64,000 nucleotides of DNA from Acidimicrobiia bacterium (GCA_029863625.1 JAOTUY010000007.1:1-64000), one strand, 5' to 3'; shown: positions 50,787 through 60,005, numbered from the stretch's first letter. Translations and numbers: made by a program. Notes: generated from the sequence alone by a model not told the origin.

Positions 50787-52625
50787 GTGGAGTACCAGGC
50801 GCTGTATCGGAAGTATCGCCCGCAGCGGTTCGCGGACATCATCGGCCAGAGCCATGTGACCGAGACTCTGGCGCGCGAGGTTCAGGAGAACAGAGTTGCC
50901 CACGCCTATCTCCTGGCAGGCCCGCGCGGAACCGGCAAGACCACCACGGCCAGAATCCTCGCCAAAGCTCTGAACTGCACCAACCTTGGTGAGAACGGCG
51001 AACCTTGCAACACCTGCAATTCTTGCGTTGCGGTGACCGAGGGCTCTTCTCTTGATGTCATCGAACTCGATGCCGCCTCGCATAACTCCGTCGACGATAT
51101 CCGCGATATTCGGGTGAGTGTGACCACCGTTGCCTCGGTGGGCGGAGCGAAGCGCATATTCATCCTCGACGAAGCTCACATGCTGTCGAAGGCGGCAGGC
51201 AACGCGCTCCTCAAGACACTCGAAGAGCCACCGCCGCATGTCCACTTCGTTCTTGCCACCACCGAGCCCTACAAGCTGCTCGACACCATCCGCAGCCGAA
51301 GCCAAAGGTTCGACTTCCACAACGTCGCAGTGGAGCTGCTGGCCGGGTATCTGACCAGGATCAGCAGTGAGGAGGAGTACGAGGTGGAGCCTGCTGCCCT
51401 TACCGCCGTTGCTCGGCATGCCCGAGGATCGGTGCGAGACGCCCTGAGCCTGCTCGAACAGGTAGCTGCTCTCGGTGATGGATCGGTCGAGGTGCGGGGT
51501 GTCAACCGTGCCCTTGGTCTCGCCGATTCTGAGGTCTACGCCCAGTTGGCCCGGGCAGTTGTCCGCCAAGACGCCCGGGCGGCCATCGAAATGGTTGCTT
51601 CGCTCTCCGCGGAAGGCGTCGACCTGCGTCGGTTCGTTAGCGAAGGCATAGCGTTCTTTCGAGGCGTGTTCCTGGCCCATTACGCCCCCAACCTTGCTGA
51701 GGTGGCGGACGATTCTGCGGATGTGCTCGAGGAGTGGGTGAGGGTTTCGAAGGAGCTACCTGCTCCCGATGTGCTGCGAACCGTCGATCATCTCGCCGAA
51801 GCTCTGTTGCGGCTTCGGGAGGGGCGCGAGGAACGATTGATGGTGGAGATCACGCTGCTGAAGCTCACTCGACCAGAAACTGCAGGCGACCTTGCCTCGA
51901 TGGCGGCACGGCTCGAGCACGTGGAACAGCGGGTGAGACGCTTGGGGGCGGGAGTCCCCGCGGTTGTCAAACCTGCGACGTCGGTTGGAGGCGACGCGGC
52001 CGCCGGCGAAGTTGGTGCGGCCAAACCGGCAACTCGCCCAGCTGCTTCTGCCGCTGCAGAGGGTCAATCCCAGACCGGACTCTCCGATGGGCCCTGGCCG
52101 TCCGACGAGCAGAATATTCCCGACGAGCCACCGCCCTCAGAACCGGCGGAGCTCGAGACGTCCGAACCTCAATCAGACGTTCCCGGTATGGCATTGATCG
52201 GCGATCTCACTCTCGGCCAATTCGAATCGGTTTGGCCGGCGCTGGTTGCCGGGGTTCGCGATGACCTCGGTCCGCGCCGCCAGGCGTTGTTTCGAGAGGC
52301 CAGCCCCGGCAGCGTGCAAGGGTTGACCGTTACGCTGCTCCTGCCGGACCACCTCTCCTTTCACCTCGAGCAACTCCAGTCCGATGACCTGGTCAAGGAG
52401 GTTGTCGAGGCACACGCCGCCGAGCTGCTGGGAGGATCGATTCAGATTCAGTTTCGATCAGGAAGCCAAAGCGACGAAGGGGTGTCCGTTTCTTCGGACG
52501 AAATGGAGACGCTGCCGGATAAGCATGAGCTGCTGGAAGCCCCATCGGGTCCCACCGATCCGGATGCTCTCGTCGAGGGTCTGCTGGGTGGCCAGGTGGT
52601 AGAGGAGATCGTCGACGAGAACTGA
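50787..52625 (+). CDS. dnaX: DNA polymerase III subunit gamma/tau
   Basis: This is the clamp-loader ATPase of the replicative polymerase. The 612 residues include RKYRPQRFADIIGQ, Walker A GPRGTGKT at 45-52, the zinc module Cys64, 74, 77, 80, Walker B IFILDEAHML, ATTEPYKLLDTI and SRSQRFDF (sensor region). The C-terminal third is Ala/Pro/Glu-rich and then a tau-like domain. I chose the GTG at 50787, since the frame upstream runs through the poly-G tract and repeats. No slippery A-rich frameshift site was noticed, so gamma may not be made. ybaB and recR follow, the usual order. Confidence 0.93.
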   Translation: MEYQALYRKYRPQRFADIIGQSHVTETLAREVQENRVAHAYLLAGPRGTGKTTTARILAKALNCTNLGENGEPCNTCNSCVAVTEGSSLDVIELDAASHNSVDDIRDIRVSVTTVASVGGAKRIFILDEAHMLSKAAGNALLKTLEEPPPHVHFVLATTEPYKLLDTIRSRSQRFDFHNVAVELLAGYLTRISSEEEYEVEPAALTAVARHARGSVRDALSLLEQVAALGDGSVEVRGVNRALGLADSEVYAQLARAVVRQDARAAIEMVASLSAEGVDLRRFVSEGIAFFRGVFLAHYAPNLAEVADDSADVLEEWVRVSKELPAPDVLRTVDHLAEALLRLREGREERLMVEITLLKLTRPETAGDLASMAARLEHVEQRVRRLGAGVPAVVKPATSVGGDAAAGEVGAAKPATRPAASAAAEGQSQTGLSDGPWPSDEQNIPDEPPPSEPAELETSEPQSDVPGMALIGDLTLGQFESVWPALVAGVRDDLGPRRQALFREASPGSVQGLTVTLLLPDHLSFHLEQLQSDDLVKEVVEAHAAELLGGSIQIQFRSGSQSDEGVSVSSDEMETLPDKHELLEAPSGPTDPDALVEGLLGGQVVEEIVDEN

Positions 52626-52636
52626 AGCAGCCGGCT

Positions 52637-52663
52637 GCTGGTGGCCAGTCGCCGGCCACCAGC
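52637..52663 (+). terminator. 10-bp hairpin after dnaX
   Basis: GCTGGTGGCC (52637-52646) and GGCCACCAGC (52654-52663) pair perfectly around a 7-base loop, 12 bases after the dnaX stop. There is no T run. It separates dnaX from ybaB-recR together with the heptad tract that follows. Confidence 0.65.
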
Positions 52664-52713
52664 CTCCCGCAGACGCTCAGGAGTGGCCGGTGCAGGCAGA
52701 CCACACCTCGCTA

Positions 52714-52782
52714 ACTGGAACTGGAAACTGGAAACTGGAAATCAAGCAAGAACACGAGAAACGAAGAACGAAGAACGAGAAA
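52714..52782 (+). repeat. Heptad tract (ACTGGAA and CGAAGAA types)
   Basis: Four ACTGGAA-type units (one lacking a base) are followed in phase by ATCAAGC, AAGAACA and then CGAGAAA, CGAAGAA, CGAAGAA, CGAGAAA. Two different unit families are thus joined in one tract. It ends 25 bases before the ybaB start. Confidence 0.75.
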
Positions 52783-52807
52783 CTACATCCCTGATACTCT
52801 TGCCGCC

Positions 52808-53134
52808 ATGGGAATGCGACCACAGGACCTGCGCAAGCTGATGGAGCAGGCGCAGCAGATGCAAGAACAGATGACAGCGCACCAGGAGCAGTTGGCAACC
52901 CAGACCTTTGTGGGCACCGCCGGCGGTGGTGTCGTGACGGCCACGGTGACGGGGAGCGGCTCGCTGGTATCGGTTGAGATCGCCCCGGAGGTTATCGACC
53001 CTGAAGATGCGGAGATGTTGGGCGACCTGATCGTTGCCGCCACCAACCAGGCGCTCGCCGCTGCCAACGAGGCGTCACAGGCGGGCATGGGCGGCATCGC
53101 AGGGGGACTGGACCTGGGCGGGTTGTTGGGCTGA
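52808..53134 (+). CDS. ybaB: YbaB/EbfC family nucleoid-associated protein
   Basis: This 108-residue DNA-binding protein of unknown precise role is usually encoded between dnaX and recR, as here. Landmarks are the N-terminal coiled-coil-like helix ([13 protein letters not shown]), [16 protein letters not shown] and [20 protein letters not shown]. The Gly/Leu-rich tail [10 protein letters not shown] is typical. Its stop overlaps the recR start by one base (TGATG). Confidence 0.93.
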   Translation: MGMRPQDLRKLMEQAQQMQEQMTAHQEQLATQTFVGTAGGGVVTATVTGSGSLVSVEIAPEVIDPEDAEMLGDLIVAATNQALAAANEASQAGMGGIAGGLDLGGLLG

Positions 53135-53727
53135 TGTTCGAAGGCCCGGTTCAGCGGCTCATCGACGAACTCTCACGCCTACCGGGTGTTGGGCGCAAGT
53201 CGGCCCAGCGGCTGGCGTTCCATTTGCTCGTCGTCGAACAGGCCGACGCACGCCGGCTCGCACAGGCCATCATCGACATGCGGGAGCAGGTGAAGACCTG
53301 TGCCCGGTGTTTCAACGTGACCGGGACCGAGGAATGCTCGATTTGTCGCGACCTGCGCCGCGATCCGACCGTGGTGTGCGTGGTCGAGCGCGCGCAGGAC
53401 ATCGTCGTGGTGGAGAAGACGCAAGAGTTCCGGGGGCGATACCACGTACTGGGTGGGGCGCTATCTCCTATCGGAGGGGTCGGCCCCAGCCAGCTCCACT
53501 TCGCAGAGTTGCAAGAGCGGGTTCCGAATGAGGGCATCAAAGAGCTGATCCTGGCGACGAACCCGACTGTTGAGGGCGACGCTACCGCCATGTACATCGC
53601 TCGCGAGCTGAAGCCTCTTGGTGTTCGCGTGACGCGATTGGCCAGCGGCCTGCCCGTCGGAGGCGATCTCGACTACGCCGATGAGCTCACTCTTGGGCGG
53701 GCCCTGGTCGGCAGGCAGGAAATGTAG
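53134..53727 (+). CDS. recR: Recombination protein RecR
   Basis: RecR works with RecO (and RecF) in loading RecA at gaps. The 197 residues have the helix-hairpin-helix [18 protein letters not shown], the four-Cys zinc finger ([16 protein letters not shown], with the last Cys before RDLRRDP) and a Toprim domain ([36 protein letters not shown]). The C-terminal Walker-like region ([20 protein letters not shown]) is intact. Confidence 0.95.
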   Translation: MFEGPVQRLIDELSRLPGVGRKSAQRLAFHLLVVEQADARRLAQAIIDMREQVKTCARCFNVTGTEECSICRDLRRDPTVVCVVERAQDIVVVEKTQEFRGRYHVLGGALSPIGGVGPSQLHFAELQERVPNEGIKELILATNPTVEGDATAMYIARELKPLGVRVTRLASGLPVGGDLDYADELTLGRALVGRQEM

Positions 53728-53774
53728 ATGGCGTGGAAGGGCCGTAGCATAGGTCCAACCGAGGGAGGCTTGTA

Positions 53775-54716
53775 GTGAGCCGCCTCCAGGAATACCTCAA
53801 CACGGATAGGGGTCTTCGGACGGCGCTCTGGCTCGGAAAAGTGGTTCCCCCCGGTCTTGCTGCGGCGGGTATCACCGTCATTGCACGACTGTCGGCCCGG
53901 CGGCGAAAATCAAGCATGGTGTCCGCGGTCAAATCCAACCTGGCGGTTGTCCTCGATACGTCAGAAGACGATCCGGCTCTGAACAAACACGTCGCCAAGG
54001 TGCTGTATCACGCAGGCATCGCCGGCTTCGAGTTCTTTCACAAGGTTGCGCACGGCCGGGAAGCGCTGGGCGAGCTCGTGCATCTCCCCTCCGAGCTCCT
54101 CGACATGTTCGAGCAAAAGAAGGCCGAAGGGCGCGGCATGATGGCCGTCTCGGCCCATCTCGGGGCACTCGATCTGGCCGGGGTTGCTTTCACCGTAACG
54201 GACTTTGAAGTCCAGGTGATCTCGTATGCGGCGCCCCCGGCCGGTTATCGACTGGTCAACGATCTGCGCTCCGACCACGGGCTGGTCATAACGCCTGGCT
54301 CAAGGGAGGCCCTGGCGGAGGCTACGTCCCGGCTCGAGTCGGCCGGGATCGTGTTTACCGCCGTCGATCGCCCGGTCCCGCCCGGCCGCAAGGCCAGCAA
54401 GGTCGTCTTATTCAACCGGCCGACGCGGCTGTGGAACGGCTACGCGACAATGGCGTTTGCGACCGGCGCTCTGCTCTTCTTCGTCTGGGTTGTTCGGACG
54501 CCGGACGGCCGTTACGAGATTCGCTTCAACGAGCCGATCGACTGCGCCGACCCACCGGGAGACGTCGACTACGTCACCTCCCTGATTCTTGGACAAGCCG
54601 AGGAGGCCATCCGGGCCAACCCTGATCAGTGGTTGATGTTCTATCCGCTCTGGCCCAAGAGCACGCTGACCGAACGCTCGAATCTTTTCGACGACGGGTC
54701 TGGGCAGAGACGATGA
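53775..54716 (+). CDS. LpxL/HtrB-superfamily lysophospholipid acyltransferase
   Basis: The 313 residues contain the HX4D acyltransferase motif in SAHLGALDLAG near residue 132 and the family's later PGSREALAEA segment. In mycobacteria a homologue (PatA) acylates phosphatidylinositol mannosides and is encoded next to a CDP-alcohol phosphotransferase, as here. The organism shows no lipid A genes in this window, so a PIM-like or other glycolipid acceptor is more likely. The start is the GTG at 53775 after GAGGGAGG. Its end overlaps the next gene by 4 bases. Confidence 0.8.
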   Translation: MSRLQEYLNTDRGLRTALWLGKVVPPGLAAAGITVIARLSARRRKSSMVSAVKSNLAVVLDTSEDDPALNKHVAKVLYHAGIAGFEFFHKVAHGREALGELVHLPSELLDMFEQKKAEGRGMMAVSAHLGALDLAGVAFTVTDFEVQVISYAAPPAGYRLVNDLRSDHGLVITPGSREALAEATSRLESAGIVFTAVDRPVPPGRKASKVVLFNRPTRLWNGYATMAFATGALLFFVWVVRTPDGRYEIRFNEPIDCADPPGDVDYVTSLILGQAEEAIRANPDQWLMFYPLWPKSTLTERSNLFDDGSGQRR

Positions 54717-55381
54717 GCGAACCAAAACCGCACGAACGAGTCAACGACATCCTCCTCGGCCCGCTGGAGCGTCCGGCCCTCCAGTGGCTGGCCGAGCATA
54801 TGCCGGCTCGGGTAACGCCGGACGTGCTGACCGGAATCGGCATTGTTGGTTCACTGATCACGTTTATCGGCTACTGGGCAAGTTCCTCTGCGGCCGTCTT
54901 CCTCTGGCTGGCCAGCCTGGGCCTGGTCGTGAATTGGTTCGGAGACAGCCTCGATGGCACCCTGGCTCGTTATCGCAACATCGAGCGGCCTAAATTCGGG
55001 TTCTTCATAGACCACACGATGGATTCCGTGAGCGAAACGTTGATTGTATTCGGGCTCGGATTGTCGCCCTATGTGTCATTCGAGGTAGCCGCGGTTGCCC
55101 TCATCGGATACCTCCTGATGTCGGTCCTCGTGTACGTCCGGACCTACGTCACCGGCGAATTCCGGATCTCGTACGGGCGACTGGGCCCTACCGAGGTGCG
55201 GGTGATCATCATTCTTTTCAACGCCGTGCTTTTCTTTGTGGGGCAACGCATGGTTTCGCTCTGGTTTGGTGAGGTCAGCATCTACGACTTCGCCATCGGT
55301 GGTCTCGGGGTAGCCCTCATCATTTTGTTCCTGGTTTCAACGACTCTGGAAGCGAGACAATTGGCGAAGGTGGGAGAATGA
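54713..55381 (+). CDS. CDP-alcohol phosphatidyltransferase
   Basis: This 222-residue membrane enzyme has about six helices and the family motif: Asp78, Asp81-Gly, Ala85-Arg86, Gly96, Asp100, Asp104 (DSLDGTLAR, then GFFIDHTMD). It transfers a phosphatidyl group from CDP-diacylglycerol to an alcohol such as inositol phosphate or glycerol phosphate; the acceptor cannot be fixed from sequence. It is coupled to the acyltransferase by an ATGA overlap. Confidence 0.88.
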   Translation: MSEPKPHERVNDILLGPLERPALQWLAEHMPARVTPDVLTGIGIVGSLITFIGYWASSSAAVFLWLASLGLVVNWFGDSLDGTLARYRNIERPKFGFFIDHTMDSVSETLIVFGLGLSPYVSFEVAAVALIGYLLMSVLVYVRTYVTGEFRISYGRLGPTEVRVIIILFNAVLFFVGQRMVSLWFGEVSIYDFAIGGLGVALIILFLVSTTLEARQLAKVGE

Positions 55382-55403
55382 CACGTCCAACGGCGGAGTG
55401 GTC

Positions 55404-56531
55404 ATGCTGAAGATCGAGAAAGTGGACCTCTCGCGGCGCGCTCAAGTGCGGCGATTTGTGGACATTGCGTATCGGCTCTACGCCGACTATCCCAATTGGG
55501 TTCCCCCGATGCGCCTTGACATGAACGCCATGCTCAATCCTCGCAAGCACCCCTACTACGAGCACTCACAGGCCGATTTCTTCATTGCGGTTCGCGATGG
55601 GCATGACGTCGGTCGGATCGCCGCTCTCGAGAACACCCGGTACAACGAGTACCACAAAACCCGGGAAGGCCAGTTCTATCTCTTCGAATGCGTTGACGAT
55701 CCAGAGGCAGCGCAGGCCCTGTTCTCCACTGCTTTCGATTGGGCCGCGAAACGCGGGTTGAACGCCGTCGTCGGCCCCAAGGGCTTCGGTCCGTTCGATG
55801 CCTATGGGTTCCTCGAAAAGGGTTTTGAGCACCGACAAACGATGACCATGCTCAGCTACAACCCTCCGTACTACATCGATATGGCCACCCGGGCCGGCTT
55901 CAAGAAGGAAGTCGACTTCATCTCGCATATCCTCGATGGATCGACCTGGGAACTGGACGAACGGATCGAGACGGTGGCCGCCCGGACCAAGGAACGCGGC
56001 GGGTTGACCATGAAGGAGTTCTCCTCCAAGAAGGAGATCCGGGAGTGGGCAGAGCGCATCGCTCGGGCGTACAACAACTCGTTTGTGGACAACTGGGAGT
56101 ACGTACCGCTCAGCGACGCCGAGGTCGATTTCATTGTCGCCACCATCATGTTGGTCGTCCGTCCCGATCTCATCAAGCTCATCACCCAGGGGGAGCGGAT
56201 CGTTGGCTTCCTTCTCGCCTTCCCGGACATTTCGGGTGGGATGCAAAAGACCGGAGGAAGGTTGTTCCCGTTTGGCGTAGTGCATCTGCTTCGGGCGATG
56301 CGCACCAAAGACTGGGTGGTCGCCAATGGCATCGGAATCTTGCCCGAGTTCCAGAAGCGCGGCGGAAACGCCTTGCTCTACTCCGAGATTGTCAGGACGT
56401 TCAAGGCGGCGGGATTCAAGCGTTACGAAATCACGCAGATCGCCGAGTCGGCCTCCAAGATGCGCAGCGACCTGGTGAAAATCGGCGGTGTACCGCACAA
56501 GAACCACCGGGTGTTCAGGAAGAAGCTTTAA
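55404..56531 (+). CDS. GNAT-fold protein of unknown substrate
   Basis: The protein has about 375 residues. The C-terminal half carries a GNAT-like acetyl-CoA region (VVANGIGILPEFQKRGGNAL is the pyrophosphate-binding loop, with R/Q-x-x-G-x-G-like spacing). The N-terminal half (NWVPPMRLDMNAMLNP; VGPKGFGPFDAYGFL) suggests a second, degenerate GNAT domain. Relatives are annotated only as N-acetyltransferases. The ATG at 55404 has GGAG upstream. It follows the lipid genes on the same strand. Confidence 0.75.
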   Translation: MLKIEKVDLSRRAQVRRFVDIAYRLYADYPNWVPPMRLDMNAMLNPRKHPYYEHSQADFFIAVRDGHDVGRIAALENTRYNEYHKTREGQFYLFECVDDPEAAQALFSTAFDWAAKRGLNAVVGPKGFGPFDAYGFLEKGFEHRQTMTMLSYNPPYYIDMATRAGFKKEVDFISHILDGSTWELDERIETVAARTKERGGLTMKEFSSKKEIREWAERIARAYNNSFVDNWEYVPLSDAEVDFIVATIMLVVRPDLIKLITQGERIVGFLLAFPDISGGMQKTGGRLFPFGVVHLLRAMRTKDWVVANGIGILPEFQKRGGNALLYSEIVRTFKAAGFKRYEITQIAESASKMRSDLVKIGGVPHKNHRVFRKKL

Positions 56532-56622
56532 GGCGAGCTTCGCTCGCCGTACTTCGTGTCTCGTTCTTCCTACTCAGCAATCATCCCTAGGACGCAATAC
56601 GAAGTACAAAGTACAAAGTACG
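56532..56622 (+). repeat. GGCGAGC-TTC-GCTCGCC hairpin with two heptad tracts
   Basis: A perfect 7-bp hairpin (56532-56548), which starts one base after the GNAT stop codon, is followed by units CGTACTT, CGTGTCT, CGTTCTT (56548-56568). After 26 unrelated bases come GCAATAC, GAAGTAC, AAAGTAC, AAAGTAC (56595-56622). The hairpin probably acts as terminator. The AAAGTAC part repeats 47957-47977. Confidence 0.75.
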
Positions 56623-56671
56623 CATCGTTTGGAGTCGAGCGTGACACACAACGTAACATCGAACAGCCCTG

Positions 56672-57802
56672 ATGCGCATTCTCCTCATTGAGCCCTACTT
56701 CGGCGGGTCGCACGCTGCCTGGGCGGAGGGGTATGTGGAGGCGAGTTCCCATGAGGTTGACCTGCTCACGCTGCCGGCTCGGTTCTGGAAGTGGCGCATG
56801 CGGGGCGCCGCGTTCACTCTGGCGGGTCAAGCTGAAGAGCTCGTTGCCGAGCGGGGGCGTCCCGACCTGGTCCTCACCTCAGACATGCTCGACCTGCCGA
56901 CCTTCCTCGGGCTCACCCGGCACTGCATCGGGCAACCGGCCGTCGCCCTCTACATGCACGAGAACCAGATCACCTATCCGCCGCCACCCGGAACGAATAT
57001 CGATCATTCGTACGGTTTCACCAACTGGCTGAGCGCGGCGGCTTCTGACCTTGTTTTGTTCAACTCCCAGTACCACCTGGAGGAGTTCTTCTCGATTCTG
57101 CCCGGCTTGCTGGGAAGCTTGCCTGACTTCACCCATGTTGACGCGATCCCAACCGTCCGGGCTCGCTCAGAAGTCCTGCCGGTGGGAATCGATCTGGAGC
57201 GGCTCGTCGGACGGCCCGAGCCGGACGGTCCATTGGTCGTCCTCTGGAACCAGCGGTGGGAGTACGACAAGAACCCGGAAACGTTCTTTCAAGCCCTCTA
57301 CGCACTCATCGATGAGGGGCTCGAATTCCAGGTGATCCTCGCCGGGGAGAACTTCCGCAACACGCCGGCGGAGTTCGTCGATGCAGAGCAGCGGTTGGGA
57401 AATCGCTTGCTCCATCAAGGGTTTTCGCCCCCAGCCCGCTACATTGAACTGCTTTCTCGATCCGATGTTGTGGTCAGCACAGCGCACCACGAGTTCTTTG
57501 GTGTCGCGGTGGTTGAGGCGATTGCCGCCGGTGCATTTCCGCTCCTTCCTCGCAGGCTCTCTTACCCCGGATTGATCCCGAACGACTACCACCAGCATTG
57601 CCTGTACGACGACGACGAGGGCCTGATCGACCGCCTTCGATGGGCGATCACCCACCGGTCAGAGGTTCGCTCGATGGCGCCGGAGCTCGCTACTGCCATG
57701 TCGAGGTACGGGTGGAGCTCGCTCGCCGACCGCTATGACAGGCGCTTCGCCCGCCTGGGCCGGAGCGTCGATGACGGTTTTGACGGCCCTCCAGCGCGGT
57801 AG
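56672..57802 (+). CDS. GT4-like glycosyltransferase, tRNA-queuosine mannosyltransferase (QTMAN/DUF3524) type
   Basis: The 376 residues match the DUF3524/GTDC1 family: N-terminal LIEPYFGGSHAAW, LYMHENQITYPPPP, a LWNQRWEYDKNPETFFQAL turn and the GT4 donor-site region STAHHEFFGVAVVEAIAAG with LPRRLSYPGLIP. The animal member adds mannose to queuosine in tRNA-Asp. The bacterial homologues' role is not established; tRNA or another cyclopentenyl/queuosine acceptor is possible. The ATG at 56672 lies 9 bases after a weak binding site. HU follows. Confidence 0.82.
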   Translation: MRILLIEPYFGGSHAAWAEGYVEASSHEVDLLTLPARFWKWRMRGAAFTLAGQAEELVAERGRPDLVLTSDMLDLPTFLGLTRHCIGQPAVALYMHENQITYPPPPGTNIDHSYGFTNWLSAAASDLVLFNSQYHLEEFFSILPGLLGSLPDFTHVDAIPTVRARSEVLPVGIDLERLVGRPEPDGPLVVLWNQRWEYDKNPETFFQALYALIDEGLEFQVILAGENFRNTPAEFVDAEQRLGNRLLHQGFSPPARYIELLSRSDVVVSTAHHEFFGVAVVEAIAAGAFPLLPRRLSYPGLIPNDYHQHCLYDDDEGLIDRLRWAITHRSEVRSMAPELATAMSRYGWSSLADRYDRRFARLGRSVDDGFDGPPAR

Positions 57803-57908
57803 ATCCTCGAAAAACGTCGGTAAACCTTGTAGTTTTGATCTGACACCGCGTTATGGCGGTTCCAAGCGAAAGCCGGAAACGCCGGCCGCAGAGATGAGGG
57901 GAGGCGGA

Positions 57909-58202
57909 GTGAACAAAACCGAGATGGCGGAGAAGCTGGCGAAGAAGACAGATCTGTCCAAGGCCAAGGCCGCGGATGTGATCGATGCGATCTTCAGCAG
58001 CGACTCCGGCAAGGGCATTATCGCTGTCGAGCTTGATGCCGACCGCGAAGTGCGTGTTTCAGGCTTTGGCACCTTTTACACCAGCAGGAGCAAGGCCCGG
58101 ATGGGCCGTAACCCGGCCACCGGTGCCGCGATCCATATCGCAGCCAAGAAGCACGCGAAGTTCCGTCCGGCCAAGGGCCTGAAGGACCGCGTCGCCGAGT
58201 AA
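57909..58202 (+). CDS. hup: HU family DNA-binding protein
   Basis: This 97-residue histone-like protein bends DNA and organises the nucleoid. It has MNKTEMAEKLAKKTDL, SGFGTFYTSRSKAR (the beta-arm base) and GRNPATGAAI (the DNA-intercalating RNPxTG tip), then AKKHAKFRPAKGLK. I chose the GTG at 57909, with GGGGAGGCGGA upstream. A five-residue insertion (SDSGK) near residue 32 is slightly unusual. Confidence 0.92.
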   Translation: MNKTEMAEKLAKKTDLSKAKAADVIDAIFSSDSGKGIIAVELDADREVRVSGFGTFYTSRSKARMGRNPATGAAIHIAAKKHAKFRPAKGLKDRVAE

Positions 58203-58275
58203 GTAACCGACGAACACCATTTCCGGGGCGGCCTGGTTGATGCCGGGCCGCCTCCTTGGAATCGGTGTCCTAGTG

Positions 58276-58304
58276 TCCCAAACGATGCGTCACATCGTTT
58301 GGGA
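58276..58304 (+). promoter_or_regulatory. 12-bp hairpin covering the start codon of the HAD gene
   Basis: TCCCAAACGATG (58276-58287) pairs perfectly with CATCGTTTGGGA (58293-58304) around a 5-base loop. The ATG of the phosphatase is the last three bases of the left arm, so the start codon would be held in a stable stem. Confidence 0.6.
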
Positions 58305-58944
58305 TTGGAATGGAACGCTGCTCGACGACCTCGCAGTCGTCGTGGCGGCCGTCAACGATACGTTGGCGACCATTGGTCGTCGGCCTATCACCATTGAAGA
58401 GTACGGGGCGCAGTACACGCGCCCCGTACTCCGTTTTTACGAGCGTCTCCTCGGCCGGGTGATCGAGGAGTCGGAGTGGTTGGCATTTGATCTGGCGTTC
58501 CACGATTCCTACCGCCGCCGGGTGGAATCGGCTCCATTGGCCGGCGACGCGATGGACGCGATCGTTTTCGCTGACCGGGCCGGGCTGAGCCAGTCCCTTT
58601 TGTCGATGTACTGGCACGATGAACTGGTCCCGCAAGTCGACCGTTTCGGTCTGGGCGAGTTCTTGGTTCGCATCGACGGTTTGCGGGGTACGCCCGGCGA
58701 TCGCAAGCAGGCGTACCTGGAGGAGCATGTGCAGGCCGTGGAGCACGACCTCACGTGCCGGCTGGATCCTGTCGAGGTGCTCGTTATCGGCGATGCGCTC
58801 GATGACGCGGATGCCGCCCTGGCTCTTGGCCTCAAATGCGTGCTGTACGACGGAGGTGCCTTTCCGGCCGGGCAGCTTGCCGCCGCCGGAGTTCCGGTGG
58901 CGGACTCACTGATGGAAGCCCTCGAGGTCGGAGGAGCAATGTGA
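58285..58944 (+). CDS. HAD-family phosphatase (phosphoglycolate phosphatase-like)
   Basis: This 219-residue HAD hydrolase has the nucleophile motif VWDWNGTLLDD at the N-terminus (Trp in place of the common Phe between the two Asp), a small cap domain, motif III Lys in GDRKQAYL and the acidic motif VLVIGDALDDADAAL. The substrate is unknown. The start is the ATG at 58285, inside a perfect 12-bp hairpin; an in-frame GTG at 58273 is an alternative that would put four residues in front. Confidence 0.8.
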   Translation: MRHIVWDWNGTLLDDLAVVVAAVNDTLATIGRRPITIEEYGAQYTRPVLRFYERLLGRVIEESEWLAFDLAFHDSYRRRVESAPLAGDAMDAIVFADRAGLSQSLLSMYWHDELVPQVDRFGLGEFLVRIDGLRGTPGDRKQAYLEEHVQAVEHDLTCRLDPVEVLVIGDALDDADAALALGLKCVLYDGGAFPAGQLAAAGVPVADSLMEALEVGGAM

Positions 58945-59018
58945 GGGAGAGAGGTTGGAGCTAGGCCGCCGTCCGCCACCCGGAAAGCAAAGAGCGGAAA
59001 GCTGTGAGCGAAGCTCGA

Positions 59019-60005
59019 CTATCCGTATTCCACAGCGCTCAGCACCTTGAGCTTGCGCAGGTCGTGGTGGGTATCGATGAACCTGATCGATCCGGTTCGG
59101 GAGCGCATGACCACCGAATGCGTCCGGGCGCCGTTGGCGTAATAATCGACCCCGTCGAGCAATTCGCCGTCGGTGACCCCGGTCGCCGCGAAGAACACAT
59201 TGTCGGAATCGACGAGATCTCTGGTCGTGAGGATCTGATCGAGATCGAGATCGTTCTCGAGGGCGTACTGACGCTCGCTCTCGTCCCTCGGCCAAAGCTT
59301 GCACTGGATCTCACCACCCATGCACAACAGAGCCGATGCAGCGATGACGGCTTCTGGCGACCCTCCGATGCCCAGCAGGATGTCGATACCGGTTTCCTCC
59401 CGGACGGTGGAGATGGCTCCCGAGACGTCGCCATCTCGAATCAACCGGATCCGGGCCCCGGCTTCCCGGACGGCCTGGATGTAGTCACGGTTGCGAGGCC
59501 GGTCCAGGATGATGGCCGTCAGGTCGTTGATGTCTTTTTTGAGTGCTTTGGCGACTCTGGTCAGGTTACGCTCGACCGGCGCCTCCAGGTCGACCATGCC
59601 GGCTGCCTCGGGTCCAACCGCAATCTTGTCCATGTAGACGAGGCTTCCCGGTGCATACATGGAGCCGCGCTCGGCCAGGCCGATAACGGCCAGGGCGCCC
59701 GGCATGCCATCGGCCGTGAGCGTGGTGCCGTCCACGGGATCAACGGCCACATCGACCGCTATGCCTTTTCCGTTTCCGACCTTTTCGCCGTTGTACAACA
59801 TCGGCGCTTCGTCCTTTTCGCCCTCACCGATGACGATGATCCCGTCCATCTCGACGGTGGCCATGATGGATCTCATTCCATCAACGGCAGCTTGATCGAC
59901 GCCTTCCTTGTCGCCTCGTCCCTGCCAGCGGGCGGCAGCCATGGCGGCCGCTTCCGTGACTCGTACGAGTTCCAGGGCAAGATTGCGTTCCGGTAGCTCG
60001 GCCAT
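59019..60005 (-). CDS. glpX: Class II fructose-1,6-bisphosphatase
   Basis: It hydrolyses fructose-1,6-bisphosphate in gluconeogenesis. The 328 residues have the GlpX landmarks: DGIIVIGEGEKDEAPMLYNG (metal-binding Glu/Asp residues), VAVDPVDGTTLTADG and the GIGGSPEAVIAASAL loop. Its start codon directly adjoins the stop of the thiolase gene (60005/60006), so the two are co-transcribed leftward. Confidence 0.94.
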   Translation of the reverse strand: MAELPERNLALELVRVTEAAAMAAARWQGRGDKEGVDQAAVDGMRSIMATVEMDGIIVIGEGEKDEAPMLYNGEKVGNGKGIAVDVAVDPVDGTTLTADGMPGALAVIGLAERGSMYAPGSLVYMDKIAVGPEAAGMVDLEAPVERNLTRVAKALKKDINDLTAIILDRPRNRDYIQAVREAGARIRLIRDGDVSGAISTVREETGIDILLGIGGSPEAVIAASALLCMGGEIQCKLWPRDESERQYALENDLDLDQILTTRDLVDSDNVFFAATGVTDGELLDGVDYYANGARTHSVVMRSRTGSIRFIDTHHDLRKLKVLSAVEYG

